In this document: positions 28,745 through 43,698 of the stretch, piece by piece | Layout: each line of letters begins with the position of its first letter | Position numbering within the stretch: the stretch's first letter is position 1 | Assembly: GCF_000527095.1 (NCBI RefSeq) | Contig: NZ_AZUN01000001.1 | Coordinates: 2,459,501-2,523,500, forward strand | Source of the DNA: Methylomicrobium lacus LW14 | Lineage (GTDB): Bacteria > Pseudomonadota > Gammaproteobacteria > Methylococcales > Methylomonadaceae | Length of the DNA stretch: 64,000 nucleotides | Direction of reading: 5' to 3' | Program-made: the position numbers and the translations under genes | Notes under the pieces: model-generated | Databases searched by the model: none | Told to the model about the DNA's origin: nothing | The model's input: the letters and a program-made list of their open reading frames with translations, nothing else

Positions 28745-30847
28745 TCAAAATAATGAAGATTTCTTTATAATCGCATCCGCAATACTAGCCGGCGCCTCAT
28801 TGTACTTTTCAAATTGCATCGTATATGTCGCTCGTCCCTGAGTCGCCGACCGTAAATCGGTCGCATAACCAAACATTTCGGCAAGCGGCACTTCACAGCT
28901 GATTGCCTTGCCTGACGGCGTATCGTCCATGCCATGGATCACACCGCGCCGCCGGTTCAAATCGCCGACGACGTCGCCCATATAATCCTCGGGCGTGATC
29001 ACTTCCACTTTCATGATCGGCTCAAGCAAGATCGGATCCGCCTTTCTCGCGCCTTCACGGAAACCCATCGAACCGGCGATTTTGAACGCCATTTCGCTCG
29101 AATCGACATCGTGGTAGGAACCATCAAACAGGGTTACCTTGACATCGAGAACCGGATAACCGGCCAACACACCACTCTTCAATTGCTCCTGCACGCCTTT
29201 ATCGACGGCAGGAATGTATTCTTTCGGCACCGTACCGCCAACGATTCCGTTCACGAACAGATAACCCGCCCCGGCTTCTTGAGGCTCGATCTTGAGCCAG
29301 ACGTGACCGTATTGACCGCGCCCGCCCGACTGCCTGACAAACTTGCCTTCCTGTTCGACCGCTTTCCGTATCGTTTCACGGTAAGCCACTTGCGGCGCGC
29401 CGACATTCGCTTCGACATTGAACTCCCGACGCATCCGGTCGACAATGATTTCCAGATGCAGTTCGCCCATGCCGGAAATAATGATCTGCCCTGTCTCTTC
29501 GTCCGTTTTGACGCGGAATGAAGGATCTTCCTGAGCGAGCTTGCCGAGCGCGATGCCCATTTTTTCCTGGTCGGCCTTGGTTTTCGGCTCCACCGCCACC
29601 GAAATGACAGGATCCGGAAAATCCATGCGCTCCAGCACGATCTTTTGATTCTGATCGCACAAGGTATCGCCGGTCGTTACCTCTTTCAAGCCGATCGCGG
29701 CCGCAATATCGCCGGCACAGACTTCCTTGATTTCTTCGCGGCTGTTCGCATGCATTTGCACGAGCCGTCCGATGCGTTCCCTGCGCTTCTTGACCGAGTT
29801 ATAGACGCTGTCGCCGGAGCTCAGCACGCCGGAATACACTCTAAAAAAAGTCAAGGTCCCGACGAAAGGGTCGGTCGCAATCTTGAAAGCCAGTGCCGCG
29901 AACGGCGCATCATCGGTAGATGGACGCTCTGCCTCGGTTTCTTCGTCTTCCAGATGACCTTTGATCGCTATCACATCGGTCGGCGCCGGAAGATAGTCGA
30001 TCACCGCATCCAGCATCGCCTGCACGCCTTTATTTTTAAAGGCGGAGCCGCAGAAAGCCGGCATCAGCTTATTCGCTATCGTCTGCTGACGAATGCCTTG
30101 CTTGATTTCTTCGTCCGACAGATTCTCTTCCAGAAGATACTTTTCCATCAGCTCTTCGCTGGACTCGGCAGCCGCCTCGACCAGATGCGCATGCCAGGTC
30201 TCGCATAGCGCCTGCATGTCGGCCGGAATGTCCTTTTCCTGAAAGGTCATCCCCATATTGGTTTCGTCCCAATAGATCGCCTTCATCTTGATCAGATCGA
30301 CCACGCCTTCGAAGTGATCCTCTGCGCCGATCGGTAACTGCATGGGAACCGCAAGACTTCCGAGTCTCGCCTTGATCTGCTCGATCACTCGCAGGAAATT
30401 GGCTCCTGAGCGATCCATCTTGTTGACAAACACCAAACGCGGCACGTGATATTTGTTCGCCTGTCGCCAGACCGTCTCGGATTGCGGCTCGACGCCGCCC
30501 ACCGCGCAAAAAACCGCACAGGCGCCGTCCAAGACGCGAAGCGAGCGTTCGACCTCAATCGTGAAGTCGACGTGCCCCGGCGTATCAATGATGTTGATAC
30601 GGTGCTGCGGATACTGCTTTTCCATGCCGGACCAAAAGCAGGTGGTCGCCGCGGACGTGATTGTAATCCCGCGCTCCTGCTCTTGCTCCATCCAGTCCAT
30701 CGTGGCAGCCCCGTCATGCACCTCGCCTATCTTGTGCGATACGCCGGTGTAATACAGGATCCGCTCCGTCGTCGTTGTCTTACCAGCGTCGATATGGGCC
30801 ATGATACCGATATTACGGTATCGCTCTATCGGAGTTTTGCGCGCCAC
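28745..30847 (-). CDS. fusA: Elongation factor G
   Basis: Translocase GTPase of 700 residues with five domains. G-domain motifs are [15 protein letters not shown] at the N-terminus, IDTPGHVDF and NKMDRSG; domain IV carries [15 protein letters not shown]. The best start is a GTG at 30847. It is the classical str-operon fusA between rpsG (28-bp gap) and tuf, not an isolated FusB-type paralogue. Confidence 0.98.
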   Translation of the reverse strand: MARKTPIERYRNIGIMAHIDAGKTTTTERILYYTGVSHKIGEVHDGAATMDWMEQEQERGITITSAATTCFWSGMEKQYPQHRINIIDTPGHVDFTIEVERSLRVLDGACAVFCAVGGVEPQSETVWRQANKYHVPRLVFVNKMDRSGANFLRVIEQIKARLGSLAVPMQLPIGAEDHFEGVVDLIKMKAIYWDETNMGMTFQEKDIPADMQALCETWHAHLVEAAAESSEELMEKYLLEENLSDEEIKQGIRQQTIANKLMPAFCGSAFKNKGVQAMLDAVIDYLPAPTDVIAIKGHLEDEETEAERPSTDDAPFAALAFKIATDPFVGTLTFFRVYSGVLSSGDSVYNSVKKRRERIGRLVQMHANSREEIKEVCAGDIAAAIGLKEVTTGDTLCDQNQKIVLERMDFPDPVISVAVEPKTKADQEKMGIALGKLAQEDPSFRVKTDEETGQIIISGMGELHLEIIVDRMRREFNVEANVGAPQVAYRETIRKAVEQEGKFVRQSGGRGQYGHVWLKIEPQEAGAGYLFVNGIVGGTVPKEYIPAVDKGVQEQLKSGVLAGYPVLDVKVTLFDGSYHDVDSSEMAFKIAGSMGFREGARKADPILLEPIMKVEVITPEDYMGDVVGDLNRRRGVIHGMDDTPSGKAISCEVPLAEMFGYATDLRSATQGRATYTMQFEKYNEAPASIADAIIKKSSLF

Positions 30848-30875
30848 GGACTAAAATATAACCTGAATGAATGAA

Positions 30876-31346
30876 TTACCAACGGTAATGCGAGAACGCT
30901 TTGTTCGCTTCCGCCATACGATGGGTATCTTCACGCTTCTTCGCCGCGGAACCTCTGTTTTCATAGGCATCCAGCAACTCACCGGCCAATTTGCCGGCCA
31001 TGTTCTTTTCATTTCTTTTGCGCGAAGCATCGATCAGCCAGCGCATCGCCAAGGCGACACGACGTGACGGACGCACTTCAACCGGCACCTGGTAGGTCGC
31101 GCCGCCGACACGACGGGACTTCACTTCGACCCGCGGCTGTACGTTTTCCAGCGCTTTTGACAAAACATCCAGAGGCTCGCCATGACCTTTGTTGCCAATC
31201 ACATCCAATGCACCGTAGACGATGCCTTCGGCGATTGATTTTTTGCCACTTTCCATGATCATGTTCATGAATTTGGTCAGCATTACGCTGCCATATCGCG
31301 GATCAGGAATGATTTCTCTTTTGGTAGCAACTCTTCTTCTAGACAT
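30876..31346 (-). CDS. rpsG: 30S ribosomal protein S7
   Basis: 156 residues, head assembly initiator near the E site; starts [20 protein letters not shown] and contains [16 protein letters not shown]. In E. coli S7 represses its operon at the rpsL-rpsG junction; the gap here is only 14 bp, so any such site must overlap the coding ends. Confidence 0.97.
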   Translation of the reverse strand: MSRRRVATKREIIPDPRYGSVMLTKFMNMIMESGKKSIAEGIVYGALDVIGNKGHGEPLDVLSKALENVQPRVEVKSRRVGGATYQVPVEVRPSRRVALAMRWLIDASRKRNEKNMAGKLAGELLDAYENRGSAAKKREDTHRMAEANKAFSHYRW

Positions 31347-31360
31347 AGCTCATCAACCTA

Positions 31361-31738
31361 TTATTTGCCTTTTGGCCGTTTCGTACCATACTTGGAACGA
31401 CCGCATTTTCTGTTATTGACACCAGAGGTATCCAGACTGCCGCGCACGACGTGATAACGCACACCTGGCAAGTCCTTGACCCGGCCACCCCTGATCAACA
31501 CCACAGAGTGCTCTTGCAGGTTATGACCTTCGCCGCCGATATAGCTGCTGACTTCGGCGCCGTTAGTCAACCTAACCCGCGCCACTTTACGCAGGGCCGA
31601 GTTTGGCTTCTTGGGTGTAGTGGTATAAACGCGCGTGCAAACCCCCCTGCGCTGAGGGCAGGCTTCCAATGCAGGAACATTGGTTTTTTCGATTTTTTTA
31701 GCACGTGGCTTACGGACCAATTGGTTGATCGTGGCCAT
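31361..31738 (-). CDS. rpsL: 30S ribosomal protein S12
   Basis: 125 residues; decoding-centre protein and the target of streptomycin-resistance mutations. The two key loops are wild-type: [18 protein letters not shown] (K43 region) and [18 protein letters not shown] (K88 region, with the PrmA/RimO-type aspartate). First gene of the str operon, preceded by GGAG. Confidence 0.97.
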   Translation of the reverse strand: MATINQLVRKPRAKKIEKTNVPALEACPQRRGVCTRVYTTTPKKPNSALRKVARVRLTNGAEVSSYIGGEGHNLQEHSVVLIRGGRVKDLPGVRYHVVRGSLDTSGVNNRKCGRSKYGTKRPKGK

Positions 31739-31775
31739 TTTCTATTTACTCCGATTTACAAATAACTGCCAGATT

Positions 31776-31813
31776 ATAAAAAAATAACCGCCTGCCTTTT
31801 CGCGGCGGCGGTT
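31776..31813 (-). terminator. Terminator-like hairpin in the rpsL leader
   Basis: On the minus strand: AACCGCC / GGCGGTT (7 bp) plus an inner GCC / GGC and a GCGAAAA loop, with one bulged base, then ATTTTTTT. This is a complete intrinsic terminator shape. It lies downstream of the predicted str promoter and about 38 nt before the rpsL start, so it can act on str transcripts as well as on rpoC read-through. Confidence 0.85.
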
Positions 31814-31861
31814 AATGATTTTTTCGACCTGACCAATCACGTTAGTTTATGTTAGCCGCTT

Positions 31862-31890
31862 ATCATACCGACAAACATCGGACAGGTCAA
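31862..31890 (-). promoter_or_regulatory. str operon promoter
   Basis: On the minus strand: TTGACC (31885-31890), exactly 17 bp, TATGAT (31862-31867), followed by a GC-containing discriminator. The expected start near 31855 gives a leader of about 117 nt before rpsL that contains the terminator-like hairpin. Confidence 0.82.
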
Positions 31891-31925
31891 GACGATTTTT
31901 CTTAAAATTGTATTTAACTCGACAC

Positions 31926-34900
31926 TTACAGATTTAATGCCTGTTTAAGCGCTTCCTCGACATCGCCGGCATCGACCGTCGTTGCCGCTTCGGACTCGAC
32001 GGACTGATACTGAGCGGCCCGGTTTTTCCGGTTCTCGTGATAAGCCAAACCGGTTCCCGCAGGAATCAAGCGGCCGACGATCACGTTTTCTTTCAAGCCT
32101 TGCAAGCCGTCGCTGAGTCCGCGCACCGCCGCATCGGTCAAGACGCGCGTCGTTTCCTGGAAGGAGGCCGCCGAAATGAAAGATTCGGTCGCGAGCGACG
32201 CCTTGGTGATACCCAACAAGACCGGCTCGAAACTGGCCGGAATCTTGCCTTCGGCTTCCATTTTGTCGTTTTCTTCCCGCAACGCGGCGCGTTCAACCTG
32301 ATCGCCTTTCAACATCGTGGTATCGCCGGACGCGGTAATCTCGACCTTTCTCAGCATTTGACGGATGATCGCCTCGATATGCTTGTCGTTGATTTTTACG
32401 CCTTGCAGACGGTAAACGTCCTGAATCTCCTTGACCAGATAATTCGCCAATTCCTCGACGCCGCGCAAACGCAGAATATCGTGCGGAGTCAACTCACCTT
32501 CGGCGATAGTCTCACCCTTTTCGACATATTCGCCTTCGAATACGGTGATATGACGCCACTTCGGAATCAGGGTTTCGATCTGCTCACCCGCAGGATCGGT
32601 AATGATCACGCGCTGCTTACCTTTGGTTTCCTTGCCGAACGACACGGTACCGCTGGTTTCAGCCAAAATCGCCGGATCCTTGGTCTTGCGCGCTTCGAAC
32701 AAGTCCGCGACACGCGGCAAACCGCCGGTGATGTCACGAGTTTTCGAAGACTCCTGCGGAATCCGCGCGAGTACGTCGCCGACTTTCACTTCGCCGCCAT
32801 CCTTGATGCCGACGATCGCGCCGGACGGCAGGAAGTATTGCGCCGGAATTTCGGTACCCGGCAGGAAGATCGCTTCGCCGTTTAGGCCCATCAGTTTTAC
32901 CATCGGACGCAACTCCTTGCCCGCGCTGCCGCGCTGCTTCGGATCAGTCACCACCAATGAACTCAAACCGGTCACTTCGTCCGAGATTTTTTGCACGGTG
33001 ACGCCTTCGAGGAAGTGCTCCAGCGTGACAACCCCGTCCACCTCGGTAATAACCGGATGCGTATGCGGGTCCCAGGTCACAATGATGTCGCCGGTATTAA
33101 CCCGGCTGCCTTCTTGTACCGACAGCACCGCACCGTAAGGAATCTTGTAACGCTCTCTTTCACGACCGTAATCATCGACCACGCCGACTTCACCGGAACG
33201 CGATACCGCAACCAGATTGCCTTCGCGGTTTGCGACCGACTTCAGGTTGCTCAGGCGCACCGTACCGGACGATTTGACCTGTACGTTGCTGATCGCTGCC
33301 GACCGTGATGCCGCGCCGCCGATGTGGAAGGTCCGCATCGTCAACTGGGTACCCGGCTCACCGATCGATTGCGCCGCGATCACACCGACCGCCTCGCCGA
33401 TATTGACCCGATGGCCGCGACCCAGGTCGCGACCATAGCAGGACGCGCAAACGCCGAAGCGGCTTTCGCAGGTGATAATCGAACGCACCAAGACCTGATC
33501 GATACTTTGCTCTTCGAGCACGCCGACCCAATACTCATCCAGCAAGGTGTCAGCCGGTACGACCACATTTTCTCCGGCCGCATCCAGCACGTCGACTGCC
33601 GCAACCCGACCCAAGACGCGTTCGGACAACGGCTCGACGACGTCGCCGCCTTCGATGATCGGCGTCATGATCAGGCCGTTTTCGGTGCCGCAGTCTTCGC
33701 TGGTAATCACCAGATCCTGCGCGACATCGACCAGACGGCGAGTCAAATATCCGGAGTTTGCGGTCTTCAAGGCGGTATCGGCCAAACCTTTACGGGCGCC
33801 GTGGGTCGAAATGAAGTATTGCAATACGTCAAGACCTTCACGGAAGTTCGCGGTAATCGGCGTCTCAATGATCGAGCCGTCCGGCTTCGCCATCAAGCCC
33901 CGCATCCCGGCCAACTGACGAATCTGCGCCGCGGAGCCCCGCGCGCCGGATTCGGCCATCATGAAGATCGAGTTAAACGATTTTTGCTTGACCAGCTGAC
34001 CTTCGGCATTCTCGACCGCTTCTTCGCCGAGGCCGTCCATCATCACCTTCGCGACCTGATCGTTCGCATGTGACCAAATGTCGACAACCTTGTTGTAACG
34101 TTCGCCGTCGGTAACCAAACCGGAAGAATACTGGCTTTGAATCTCGCTGACTTCGGCTTCTGCGGATCGGATGATGTCAACCTTCTTCGCCGGAATCGCC
34201 ATGTCCTCGACACCGAACGACACGCCGGAAATCGTTGCATAACGGAAACCGAGATACATCAGCTGGTCAGCCAACACGACCGTATCTTTGTTGCCCAAAT
34301 AGCGGTAACAATAATTGATCAGGCGCGAGATGTTCTTCTTGGTCATATCGCAGTTGACCATCTCAAACGGCATCAACACGGGCACGACGTCCCAGATCAG
34401 CGCACGCCCGACCGTCGTTTCGACACGGTGTGTATTTTCGATGATGTCGCCGTTTTCGGCCTTGGTTCTTTCGGTAATACGCAATTGAATCTTCGATTGC
34501 AGCTCGACCGTTTTTTCCATCAAGGCTTTCTGAACTTCGCCGACGCTGACGAAGATGCTGCCCGCGCCTTTCGCGTTGACCTTTTGCCGACTGATGTAAT
34601 ACAAGCCCAAAACCACGTCCTGCGACGGGTTGATCACCGGCTCGCCGTTCGCGGGCGACAGGATGTTGTTGGTCGCCATCATCAGCGTTCTGGCTTCGAG
34701 CTGCGCTTCGAGCGACAGCGGAATATGCACCGCCATCTGGTCGCCGTCGAAGTCCGCGTTGAACGCGCTACAGACCAACGGGTGCAGCTGAATCGCCTTG
34801 CCTTCGATCAGAATCGGTTCGAACGCCTGAATACCCAGACGATGCAAGGTCGGCGCTCGGTTCAGCAGAATCGGATGCTCGCGGATCACTTCCTCGAGAA

Positions 34901-36131
34901 TATCCCAAACTTCTGCGCCTTCGCGCTCGACCATCTTCTTGGCCGCCTTGATCGTGGTCGCATGACCGCGGAACTGCAGCTTGCTGAAGATGAACGGCTT
35001 GAACAATTCCAGCGCCATTTTTTTCGGCAGGCCGCATTGGTGCAGACGCAAGGTCGGACCGACCACGATCACCGAACGGCCGGAATAGTCGACACGCTTG
35101 CCGAGCAGGTTTTGCCGGAAACGACCCTGCTTGCCTTTGATCATGTCGGCCAGCGACTTCAAAGGACGCCGGTTGGTGCCGGTGATCGCACGGCCGCGGC
35201 GGCCGTTATCGAGCAAGGCGTCAACCGATTCCTGCAGCATCCGCTTTTCGTTGCGCACGATGATGTCCGGCGCATTCAGATCCAACAAGCGGTTCAAACG
35301 GTTGTTCCGGTTGATCACGCGGCGGTACAGATCGTTCAAATCGGAGGTCGCGAAGCGGCCGCCGTCCAGCGGCACCAATGGGCGCAGCTCCGGCGGCAGT
35401 ACCGGCAACACCTTCAGGATCATCCATTCCGGCCGGTTTCTGGAACTCAGCAAGGAATCGATCACCTTCAGGCGTTTCGAATATTTTTTGATCTTGGTTT
35501 CGGAATTGGTCGAATTGATTTCTTCGCGCAGCAGATTGACTTCTTCTTTCAGGTCGATCGCCTTCAACAGGTCGTAGATCGCCTCGGCGCCCATCTTCGC
35601 GACAAAATCATCGCCGTGCATCTCGACCGCATCGAGATATTCGTCGTCGGTCAGCAATTGCCCCTTGTTCAACGGCGTCAAACCGGGATCGAGCACCACG
35701 AATGATTCGAAATATAACACGCGCTCAATTTCACGCAGCGTCATATCGAGCAATAACGCAATCCGTGAAGGCAACGATTTCAAAAACCAGATGTGCGCGA
35801 CCGGGCTGGCCAGTTCGATGTGCCCCATCCGTTCGCGGCGCACTTTCGACAGAGTGACCTCGACGCCGCATTTCTCGCAGATCACGCCGCGGTGTTTGAG
35901 TCTTTTATATTTGCCGCACAAGCATTCATAGTCACTGACCGGCCCGAAGATCTTCGCGCAGAACAGACCGTCGCGCTCCGGCTTGAACGTGCGGTAATTG
36001 ATCGTTTCAGGTTTTTTGACTTCTCCATACGACCAGGCACGAATCATGTCGGGCGATGCCAAGCCAATGCGGATGCCGTCGAAATCTTCGGCCCGGCCTT
36101 GGCGCTTCAAAAAATTCATTAAATCTTTCAA
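31926..36131 (-). CDS. rpoC: DNA-directed RNA polymerase subunit beta-prime
   Basis: 1401 residues. The N-terminal zinc finger is C70, C72, C85, C88 ([19 protein letters not shown]). The catalytic magnesium loop NADFDGDQM is near residue 460. The bridge helix/trigger loop region and second zinc site [20 protein letters not shown] lie in the C-terminal half. Full length and in phase with gammaproteobacterial RpoC. It follows rpoB by 75 bp and ends about 35 bp before the str promoter. Confidence 0.98.
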   Translation of the reverse strand: MKDLMNFLKRQGRAEDFDGIRIGLASPDMIRAWSYGEVKKPETINYRTFKPERDGLFCAKIFGPVSDYECLCGKYKRLKHRGVICEKCGVEVTLSKVRRERMGHIELASPVAHIWFLKSLPSRIALLLDMTLREIERVLYFESFVVLDPGLTPLNKGQLLTDDEYLDAVEMHGDDFVAKMGAEAIYDLLKAIDLKEEVNLLREEINSTNSETKIKKYSKRLKVIDSLLSSRNRPEWMILKVLPVLPPELRPLVPLDGGRFATSDLNDLYRRVINRNNRLNRLLDLNAPDIIVRNEKRMLQESVDALLDNGRRGRAITGTNRRPLKSLADMIKGKQGRFRQNLLGKRVDYSGRSVIVVGPTLRLHQCGLPKKMALELFKPFIFSKLQFRGHATTIKAAKKMVEREGAEVWDILEEVIREHPILLNRAPTLHRLGIQAFEPILIEGKAIQLHPLVCSAFNADFDGDQMAVHIPLSLEAQLEARTLMMATNNILSPANGEPVINPSQDVVLGLYYISRQKVNAKGAGSIFVSVGEVQKALMEKTVELQSKIQLRITERTKAENGDIIENTHRVETTVGRALIWDVVPVLMPFEMVNCDMTKKNISRLINYCYRYLGNKDTVVLADQLMYLGFRYATISGVSFGVEDMAIPAKKVDIIRSAEAEVSEIQSQYSSGLVTDGERYNKVVDIWSHANDQVAKVMMDGLGEEAVENAEGQLVKQKSFNSIFMMAESGARGSAAQIRQLAGMRGLMAKPDGSIIETPITANFREGLDVLQYFISTHGARKGLADTALKTANSGYLTRRLVDVAQDLVITSEDCGTENGLIMTPIIEGGDVVEPLSERVLGRVAAVDVLDAAGENVVVPADTLLDEYWVGVLEEQSIDQVLVRSIITCESRFGVCASCYGRDLGRGHRVNIGEAVGVIAAQSIGEPGTQLTMRTFHIGGAASRSAAISNVQVKSSGTVRLSNLKSVANREGNLVAVSRSGEVGVVDDYGRERERYKIPYGAVLSVQEGSRVNTGDIIVTWDPHTHPVITEVDGVVTLEHFLEGVTVQKISDEVTGLSSLVVTDPKQRGSAGKELRPMVKLMGLNGEAIFLPGTEIPAQYFLPSGAIVGIKDGGEVKVGDVLARIPQESSKTRDITGGLPRVADLFEARKTKDPAILAETSGTVSFGKETKGKQRVIITDPAGEQIETLIPKWRHITVFEGEYVEKGETIAEGELTPHDILRLRGVEELANYLVKEIQDVYRLQGVKINDKHIEAIIRQMLRKVEITASGDTTMLKGDQVERAALREENDKMEAEGKIPASFEPVLLGITKASLATESFISAASFQETTRVLTDAAVRGLSDGLQGLKENVIVGRLIPAGTGLAYHENRKNRAAQYQSVESEAATTVDAGDVEEALKQALNL

Positions 36132-36206
36132 GAGTTTATCCTCTTTAAATTTAAATACGTCCCGGCATACGCCGGGACAGGCTAGCGTTTACTTGCAGGC
36201 TGGCTG

Positions 36207-40283
<4,077 letters not shown>

Positions 40284-40314
40284 ATCGATTCCAAACCTTT
40301 TCGTCATGGACTGT

Positions 40315-40345
40315 TTTTACTGTTTTTCGACTGGAAACAGTAAAA
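40315..40345 (-). promoter_or_regulatory. Perfect 11-bp stem in the rplL-rpoB spacer (possible RNase III site)
   Basis: TTTTACTGTTT (40315-40325) pairs perfectly with AAACAGTAAAA (40335-40345), loop 9 nt, 32 bp before the rpoB start. E. coli has an RNase III processing stem in the equivalent spacer; similar use here is inference. Confidence 0.65.
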
Positions 40346-40371
40346 GGCCGGTGATAATTCTATCACCAGCC
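40346..40371 (-). terminator. rplL-rpoB attenuator
   Basis: On the minus strand GGTGATA / TATCACC with a 4-nt GAAT loop, prolonged by GGC / GCC across one mismatch, then TTTTA. It lies about 40 nt after rplL. It matches the position of the partial terminator that lowers rpoBC expression relative to rplJL in E. coli. Confidence 0.7.
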
Positions 40372-40409
40372 GTACTCATTTGGCTTGCGCCGGACTTGAT
40401 CAAATACAA

Positions 40410-40778
40410 TTATTTGATATCGACGGTTGCGCCAGCTTCCAGCAATTGCTTTTTGAACTCTTCCGCTTCGCCTTTTGATACGCCTTCTTTCAAAGTGGTC
40501 GGCACGCCTTCTACCGCGTCTTTCGCTTCTTTCAAGCCCAGACCGGTGATGCTGCGAACCGCTTTAATGACGCCAACTTTATTTTCGCCGAAGCCGGTCA
40601 AGATGACATCGAATTCGGTTTGTTCTTCAACAACCGCTGCAGGACCTGCTGCAGGTGCCGCTACCGCAACAGCCGCGGTGACGCCGAATTTTTCTTCCAT
40701 CGCTGAAATCAAATCAACGATTTCCATCACGGTCATATTCGCAACCGCTTCCAGGATGTCTTCTTTTGATACTGCCAT
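40410..40778 (-). CDS. rplL: 50S ribosomal protein L7/L12
   Basis: 122-residue stalk protein present as several dimers per ribosome and recruiting translation GTPases. N-terminal dimerisation helices, an alanine-rich hinge (about residues 36-52, [13 protein letters not shown]) and the C-terminal factor-binding domain with EKTEFDV-type start and [20 protein letters not shown]. It is 45 bp after rplJ. Confidence 0.97.
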   Translation of the reverse strand: MAVSKEDILEAVANMTVMEIVDLISAMEEKFGVTAAVAVAAPAAGPAAVVEEQTEFDVILTGFGENKVGVIKAVRSITGLGLKEAKDAVEGVPTTLKEGVSKGEAEEFKKQLLEAGATVDIK

Positions 40779-40823
40779 CTTAATATACCTCTAAAAATTT
40801 GTTTTAAACTGGTTAAATCAAGC

Positions 40824-41318
40824 TTATGCCGCTTCTTTTTGGTCTCTGACTGCTGCCAGGGTGCGGGCCAATTTGCCGACCGGCGCCTTCATCACGGACA
40901 TCAGCATAGCGATGCCTTGATCGCGCGTCGGCAAGCTCGCCAAGCGTGCCAATTCGGCAGGGCCATAGGCCTGTCCGCCGATCGCAACAACTTTGGTAAC
41001 CAACTTGTCATGCGTTTTGGCAAAATTGTGAATCAATCGCCCTGCCGAACCTGGATCTTCCATCGAGAATGCCAGCAGCAACGGACCCACCAGTCCGGAT
41101 TGCATGCATTCGAATTCGGTTCCGGCGACTGCGCGTCTTGCCAGGGTATTTTTAACCACTCGCAGATATACGCCCGTCTCTCTCGCTGTTTTACGTAACT
41201 CGGTCAGTTCCGTTACGGTCAAGCCACGATATTCTGCAGCGACGGCAGAAAACGCTTTAGCGGCATATACAGCGACTTCTTCGACAACAACTTTTTTGCC
41301 GTCTAAATTTAGTGCCAC
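40824..41318 (-). CDS. rplJ: 50S ribosomal protein L10
   Basis: Stalk base protein that anchors L7/L12, 164 residues. It starts with GTG at 41318 behind a strong GGAGG. The N-terminal rRNA-binding domain has AEYRGLTVTELTELRKTARE, and a C-terminal helix binds L12 dimers. In E. coli the L10-L12 complex represses its own leader; the upstream region here is suited to that. Confidence 0.96.
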   Translation of the reverse strand: MALNLDGKKVVVEEVAVYAAKAFSAVAAEYRGLTVTELTELRKTARETGVYLRVVKNTLARRAVAGTEFECMQSGLVGPLLLAFSMEDPGSAGRLIHNFAKTHDKLVTKVVAIGGQAYGPAELARLASLPTRDQGIAMLMSVMKAPVGKLARTLAAVRDQKEAA

Positions 41319-41510
41319 AGCCTACCTCCGGTAAGTTGCTGGATATTTTCGTCCAGCGTGATAAAACGCATCCTACAGGACACACCTTACGGTCCCTTTC
41401 CCCAGTTTGTTAGGTTCCAGCTTCCGTCTGCGCAGGAAATTAAGTTTTTGCAACACCTGCGGTCTTTGACGGTTGCCGACGTTACCGGCAACCCAAAGTC
41501 TTTACAGTCT
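41319..41510 (-). promoter_or_regulatory. L10-type mRNA leader before rplJ
   Basis: A 192-nt non-coding gap between rplA and rplJ, much longer than any other in this operon. It holds three clear stems: GGTTGCCG/CGGCAACC at about 41472-41494, CGCAGG/CCTGCG (41431-41436 with 41456-41461) and GCTGGA/TCCAGC (41338-41343 with 41352-41357). This fits an L10-L12-binding autoregulatory leader; I have not matched it base by base to the Rfam model. Confidence 0.72.
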
Positions 41511-42206
41511 TTAGCTTGAAAGACTGTTTTGATCCAACCACAGGCCAGGACCCATCGTTGACGACAAGGTAATCTTTTTGATGTAAATACCTTTTGACGT
41601 TGCAGGCTTGGCTTTTCTCAAATCCGCCAGCAACGCTTCCAGGTTGCCCTGAATCGAGGTCGCATCGAAGCTGATCTTGCCGAGCGTGCAATGAATGATA
41701 CCGGCTTTGTCGGTACGGTAACGCACTTGGCCGGATTTTGCATTTTTAACCGCGGTGGCGACGTCTGGCGTCACGGTACCGACTTTCGGGTTCGGCATCA
41801 AGCCGCGCGGACCCAGGATTTGACCCAACTGACCGACCACGCGCATGGCATCGGGAGATGCGATCACCACGTCGAAATTCAATTCGCCTCTTTTGACTTG
41901 ATCGCCCAGATCTTCCATACCGACGATATCGGCACCGGCCGCTCTGGCTGCATCCGCATTCGGGCCTTGTGCAAATACCGCAACGCGCACGCTTTTACCG
42001 GTGCCGTTCGGCAGCACGGTCGCGCCTCTGACGTTTTGGTCCGATTTGCGCGGGTCGACCCCCAGATTTACGCTGACATCGATCGATTCGCTAAATTTTG
42101 CGGTGCCCAGTTCCTTCAGCAATGCAACCGCGTCCGCGATAGCATATTGCTTGGTTCTTTCGACCTTGCTTTTAATCAGTTTTGCTTTTTTAGATAATTT
42201 GGCCAT
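41511..42206 (-). CDS. rplA: 50S ribosomal protein L1
   Basis: 231 residues; forms the mobile L1 stalk that moves E-site tRNA, and is an autorepressor of rplKA in E. coli. [27 protein letters not shown] start of domain I and [20 protein letters not shown] are diagnostic. Its ATG overlaps the rplK stop by one base. The last ~10 residues differ from the usual end but the length is normal. Confidence 0.97.
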   Translation of the reverse strand: MAKLSKKAKLIKSKVERTKQYAIADAVALLKELGTAKFSESIDVSVNLGVDPRKSDQNVRGATVLPNGTGKSVRVAVFAQGPNADAARAAGADIVGMEDLGDQVKRGELNFDVVIASPDAMRVVGQLGQILGPRGLMPNPKVGTVTPDVATAVKNAKSGQVRYRTDKAGIIHCTLGKISFDATSIQGNLEALLADLRKAKPATSKGIYIKKITLSSTMGPGLWLDQNSLSS

Positions 42207-42637
42207 TATAAGCCCTCCACGTTCAAGCCCATGCTGCGCGCGCTGCCGGCAATCGTTTTGACAGCGGCTTCCAGATCCGCCGCATTCAAATCTTCCATCT
42301 TGGCCTTCGCAATTTCTTCCAATTGCGCACGTGTTACGGTGCCGACCTTTTTGGTGTTTGGATTGCTGCTGCCGCTCTTGATGCCGCTGGCTTTCTTCAG
42401 CAAGATCGTCGCTGGCGGGGTCTTGGTGATGAAGGTAAAACTGCGATCACTGTAAACAGTGATTACGACAGGCAAAGGCAGGCCTTTTTCGACATCTTGG
42501 GTCTTTGCATTAAAAGCCTTGCAAAATTCCATGATGTTGACGCCACGCTGACCCAGAGCCGGACCGACCGGTGGACTTGGGTTCGCTTCACCTGCTTTGA
42601 CTTGCAGTTTTATGTATGCTGTAATTTTTTTAGCCAT
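42206..42637 (-). CDS. rplK: 50S ribosomal protein L11
   Basis: 143 residues; GTPase-associated centre, thiostrepton region and the trigger point for RelA. The proline-rich N-terminal segment [20 protein letters not shown] is diagnostic. It starts 49 nt after a terminator-like hairpin; I could not recognise its promoter. Confidence 0.97.
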   Translation of the reverse strand: MAKKITAYIKLQVKAGEANPSPPVGPALGQRGVNIMEFCKAFNAKTQDVEKGLPLPVVITVYSDRSFTFITKTPPATILLKKASGIKSGSSNPNTKKVGTVTRAQLEEIAKAKMEDLNAADLEAAVKTIAGSARSMGLNVEGL

Positions 42638-42682
42638 CGTTACTCCAAATTGGGTGCAAACGCATTTCTGCTCCCCCAGACA

Positions 42683-42713
42683 TAAAAATCCCCGTCTTAT
42701 GCAGACAGGGATT
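42683..42713 (-). terminator. Terminator-like hairpin between nusG and rplK
   Basis: AATCCC (42687-42692) with GGGATT (42708-42713) and GTCT / AGAC, one internal mismatch and a 5-nt loop. On the minus strand it is followed by TTTTTA. It probably ends or attenuates the secE-nusG transcript. Confidence 0.72.
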
Positions 42714-42737
42714 CAGATTAGGGTAAATTGTAATCGT

Positions 42738-43271
42738 TCAGCTTTTTTCGACTTGATTGAAGCCCAGCTCAACCGACGTTGACCGTCCGAAAATCAAAAC
42801 CGATAATTTCAATTTACTTTTTTCATAATTGACTTCTTCGACCACACCGTTGAAATCCTTGAACGGCCCGTCGATGATGCGAATCACTTCGCCGACTTCG
42901 AACAATATTTTCGGTCTTGGCTTGTTAATGCCTTCTTCGACTCGATTCAGGATGGCCATGGCCTCCTTCTCGGAGATCGGCGCCGGGCGGTCAGAGGTGC
43001 CGCCAATAAACCCTAAGACTCTCGGCACATCGCGCACCAGATGCCAGGTTTCATCGGTCAACTCCATCTGCACCAGAACATAGCCCGGAAAAAACTTTCT
43101 CTCGCTTTTCCGCTGCTGCCCTAGGCGCATCTCGACGATTTCTTCGGTCGGAACCAGAATCTTGCCGAAATATTGATCTAAACCTTCTCTTTTAATTCTT
43201 TCTTCGAGCGCTTGTTTGACCTTACTCTCGTAGTTGGAGTAAGCATGCACCACATACCAACGTAATGCCAT
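42738..43271 (-). CDS. nusG: Transcription termination/antitermination protein NusG
   Basis: 177 residues; binds the polymerase clamp and links it to Rho or to ribosomal S10. NGN domain with [19 protein letters not shown] at the start, and a C-terminal KOW domain ([20 protein letters not shown]). 4 bp after secE. Confidence 0.97.
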   Translation of the reverse strand: MALRWYVVHAYSNYESKVKQALEERIKREGLDQYFGKILVPTEEIVEMRLGQQRKSERKFFPGYVLVQMELTDETWHLVRDVPRVLGFIGGTSDRPAPISEKEAMAILNRVEEGINKPRPKILFEVGEVIRIIDGPFKDFNGVVEEVNYEKSKLKLSVLIFGRSTSVELGFNQVEKS

Positions 43272-43275
43272 TTGA

Positions 43276-43656
43276 TTACCCGCCTTGGCCCGTTAACAGG
43301 CGCACACCCCAAAAAAGAAACATATCCAGCAACCAAAGGATCAATGAAACGACCGTCACCATCGCAAATACCATCAGCGTCGTGCGCGTGGTTTCATCTT
43401 TCGTTGGCCAGACAACTTTTCTGACTTCGACTTTCGATTCTTGCACGAAAGCCCATACGGAGCGACCCAATTCGGTCGTCACCATCGTACCCAGAACCGC
43501 CGCCACGATTACAATCAAACCGAGCACGCGGTAAAGCAACTGCACTTGTTCCGAGAAATAGTAGAATGCAGCGATGCCGCCAACCACCAATACCACGGAA
43601 AAAACTTGCTTGACTATATCCAGTATCGATGTTTGCGCTTCAGCTTGTGTATTCAT
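43276..43656 (-). CDS. secE: Preprotein translocase subunit SecE
   Basis: 126 residues, the three-segment form typical of gammaproteobacteria: two extra N-terminal membrane segments, then the essential amphipathic helix ([20 protein letters not shown]) and the last membrane segment. I start at the ATG at 43656 (MNTQAEAQ). The open frame extends 24 codons further, but that would read through toward tRNA-Trp. Confidence 0.95.
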   Translation of the reverse strand: MNTQAEAQTSILDIVKQVFSVVLVVGGIAAFYYFSEQVQLLYRVLGLIVIVAAVLGTMVTTELGRSVWAFVQESKVEVRKVVWPTKDETTRTTLMVFAMVTVVSLILWLLDMFLFWGVRLLTGQGG

Positions 43657-43698
43657 ATCTTGTAAAGTCAGCAAAATGCTTGTGCTGTCATTCGTAAA

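Noticed and set aside
31852..31859. Possible antiterminator pairing of TTAGCCGC (plus-strand reading) with the left arm of the rpsL leader hairpin
   Set aside because: The segment lies at or before the predicted transcription start (about 31855), so it would hardly be in the RNA; one mismatch also.
34137..35705. 522-codon open frame on the plus strand
   Set aside because: Antisense to the catalytic part of rpoC; low-complexity His/Arg/Gln-rich product, a typical shadow.
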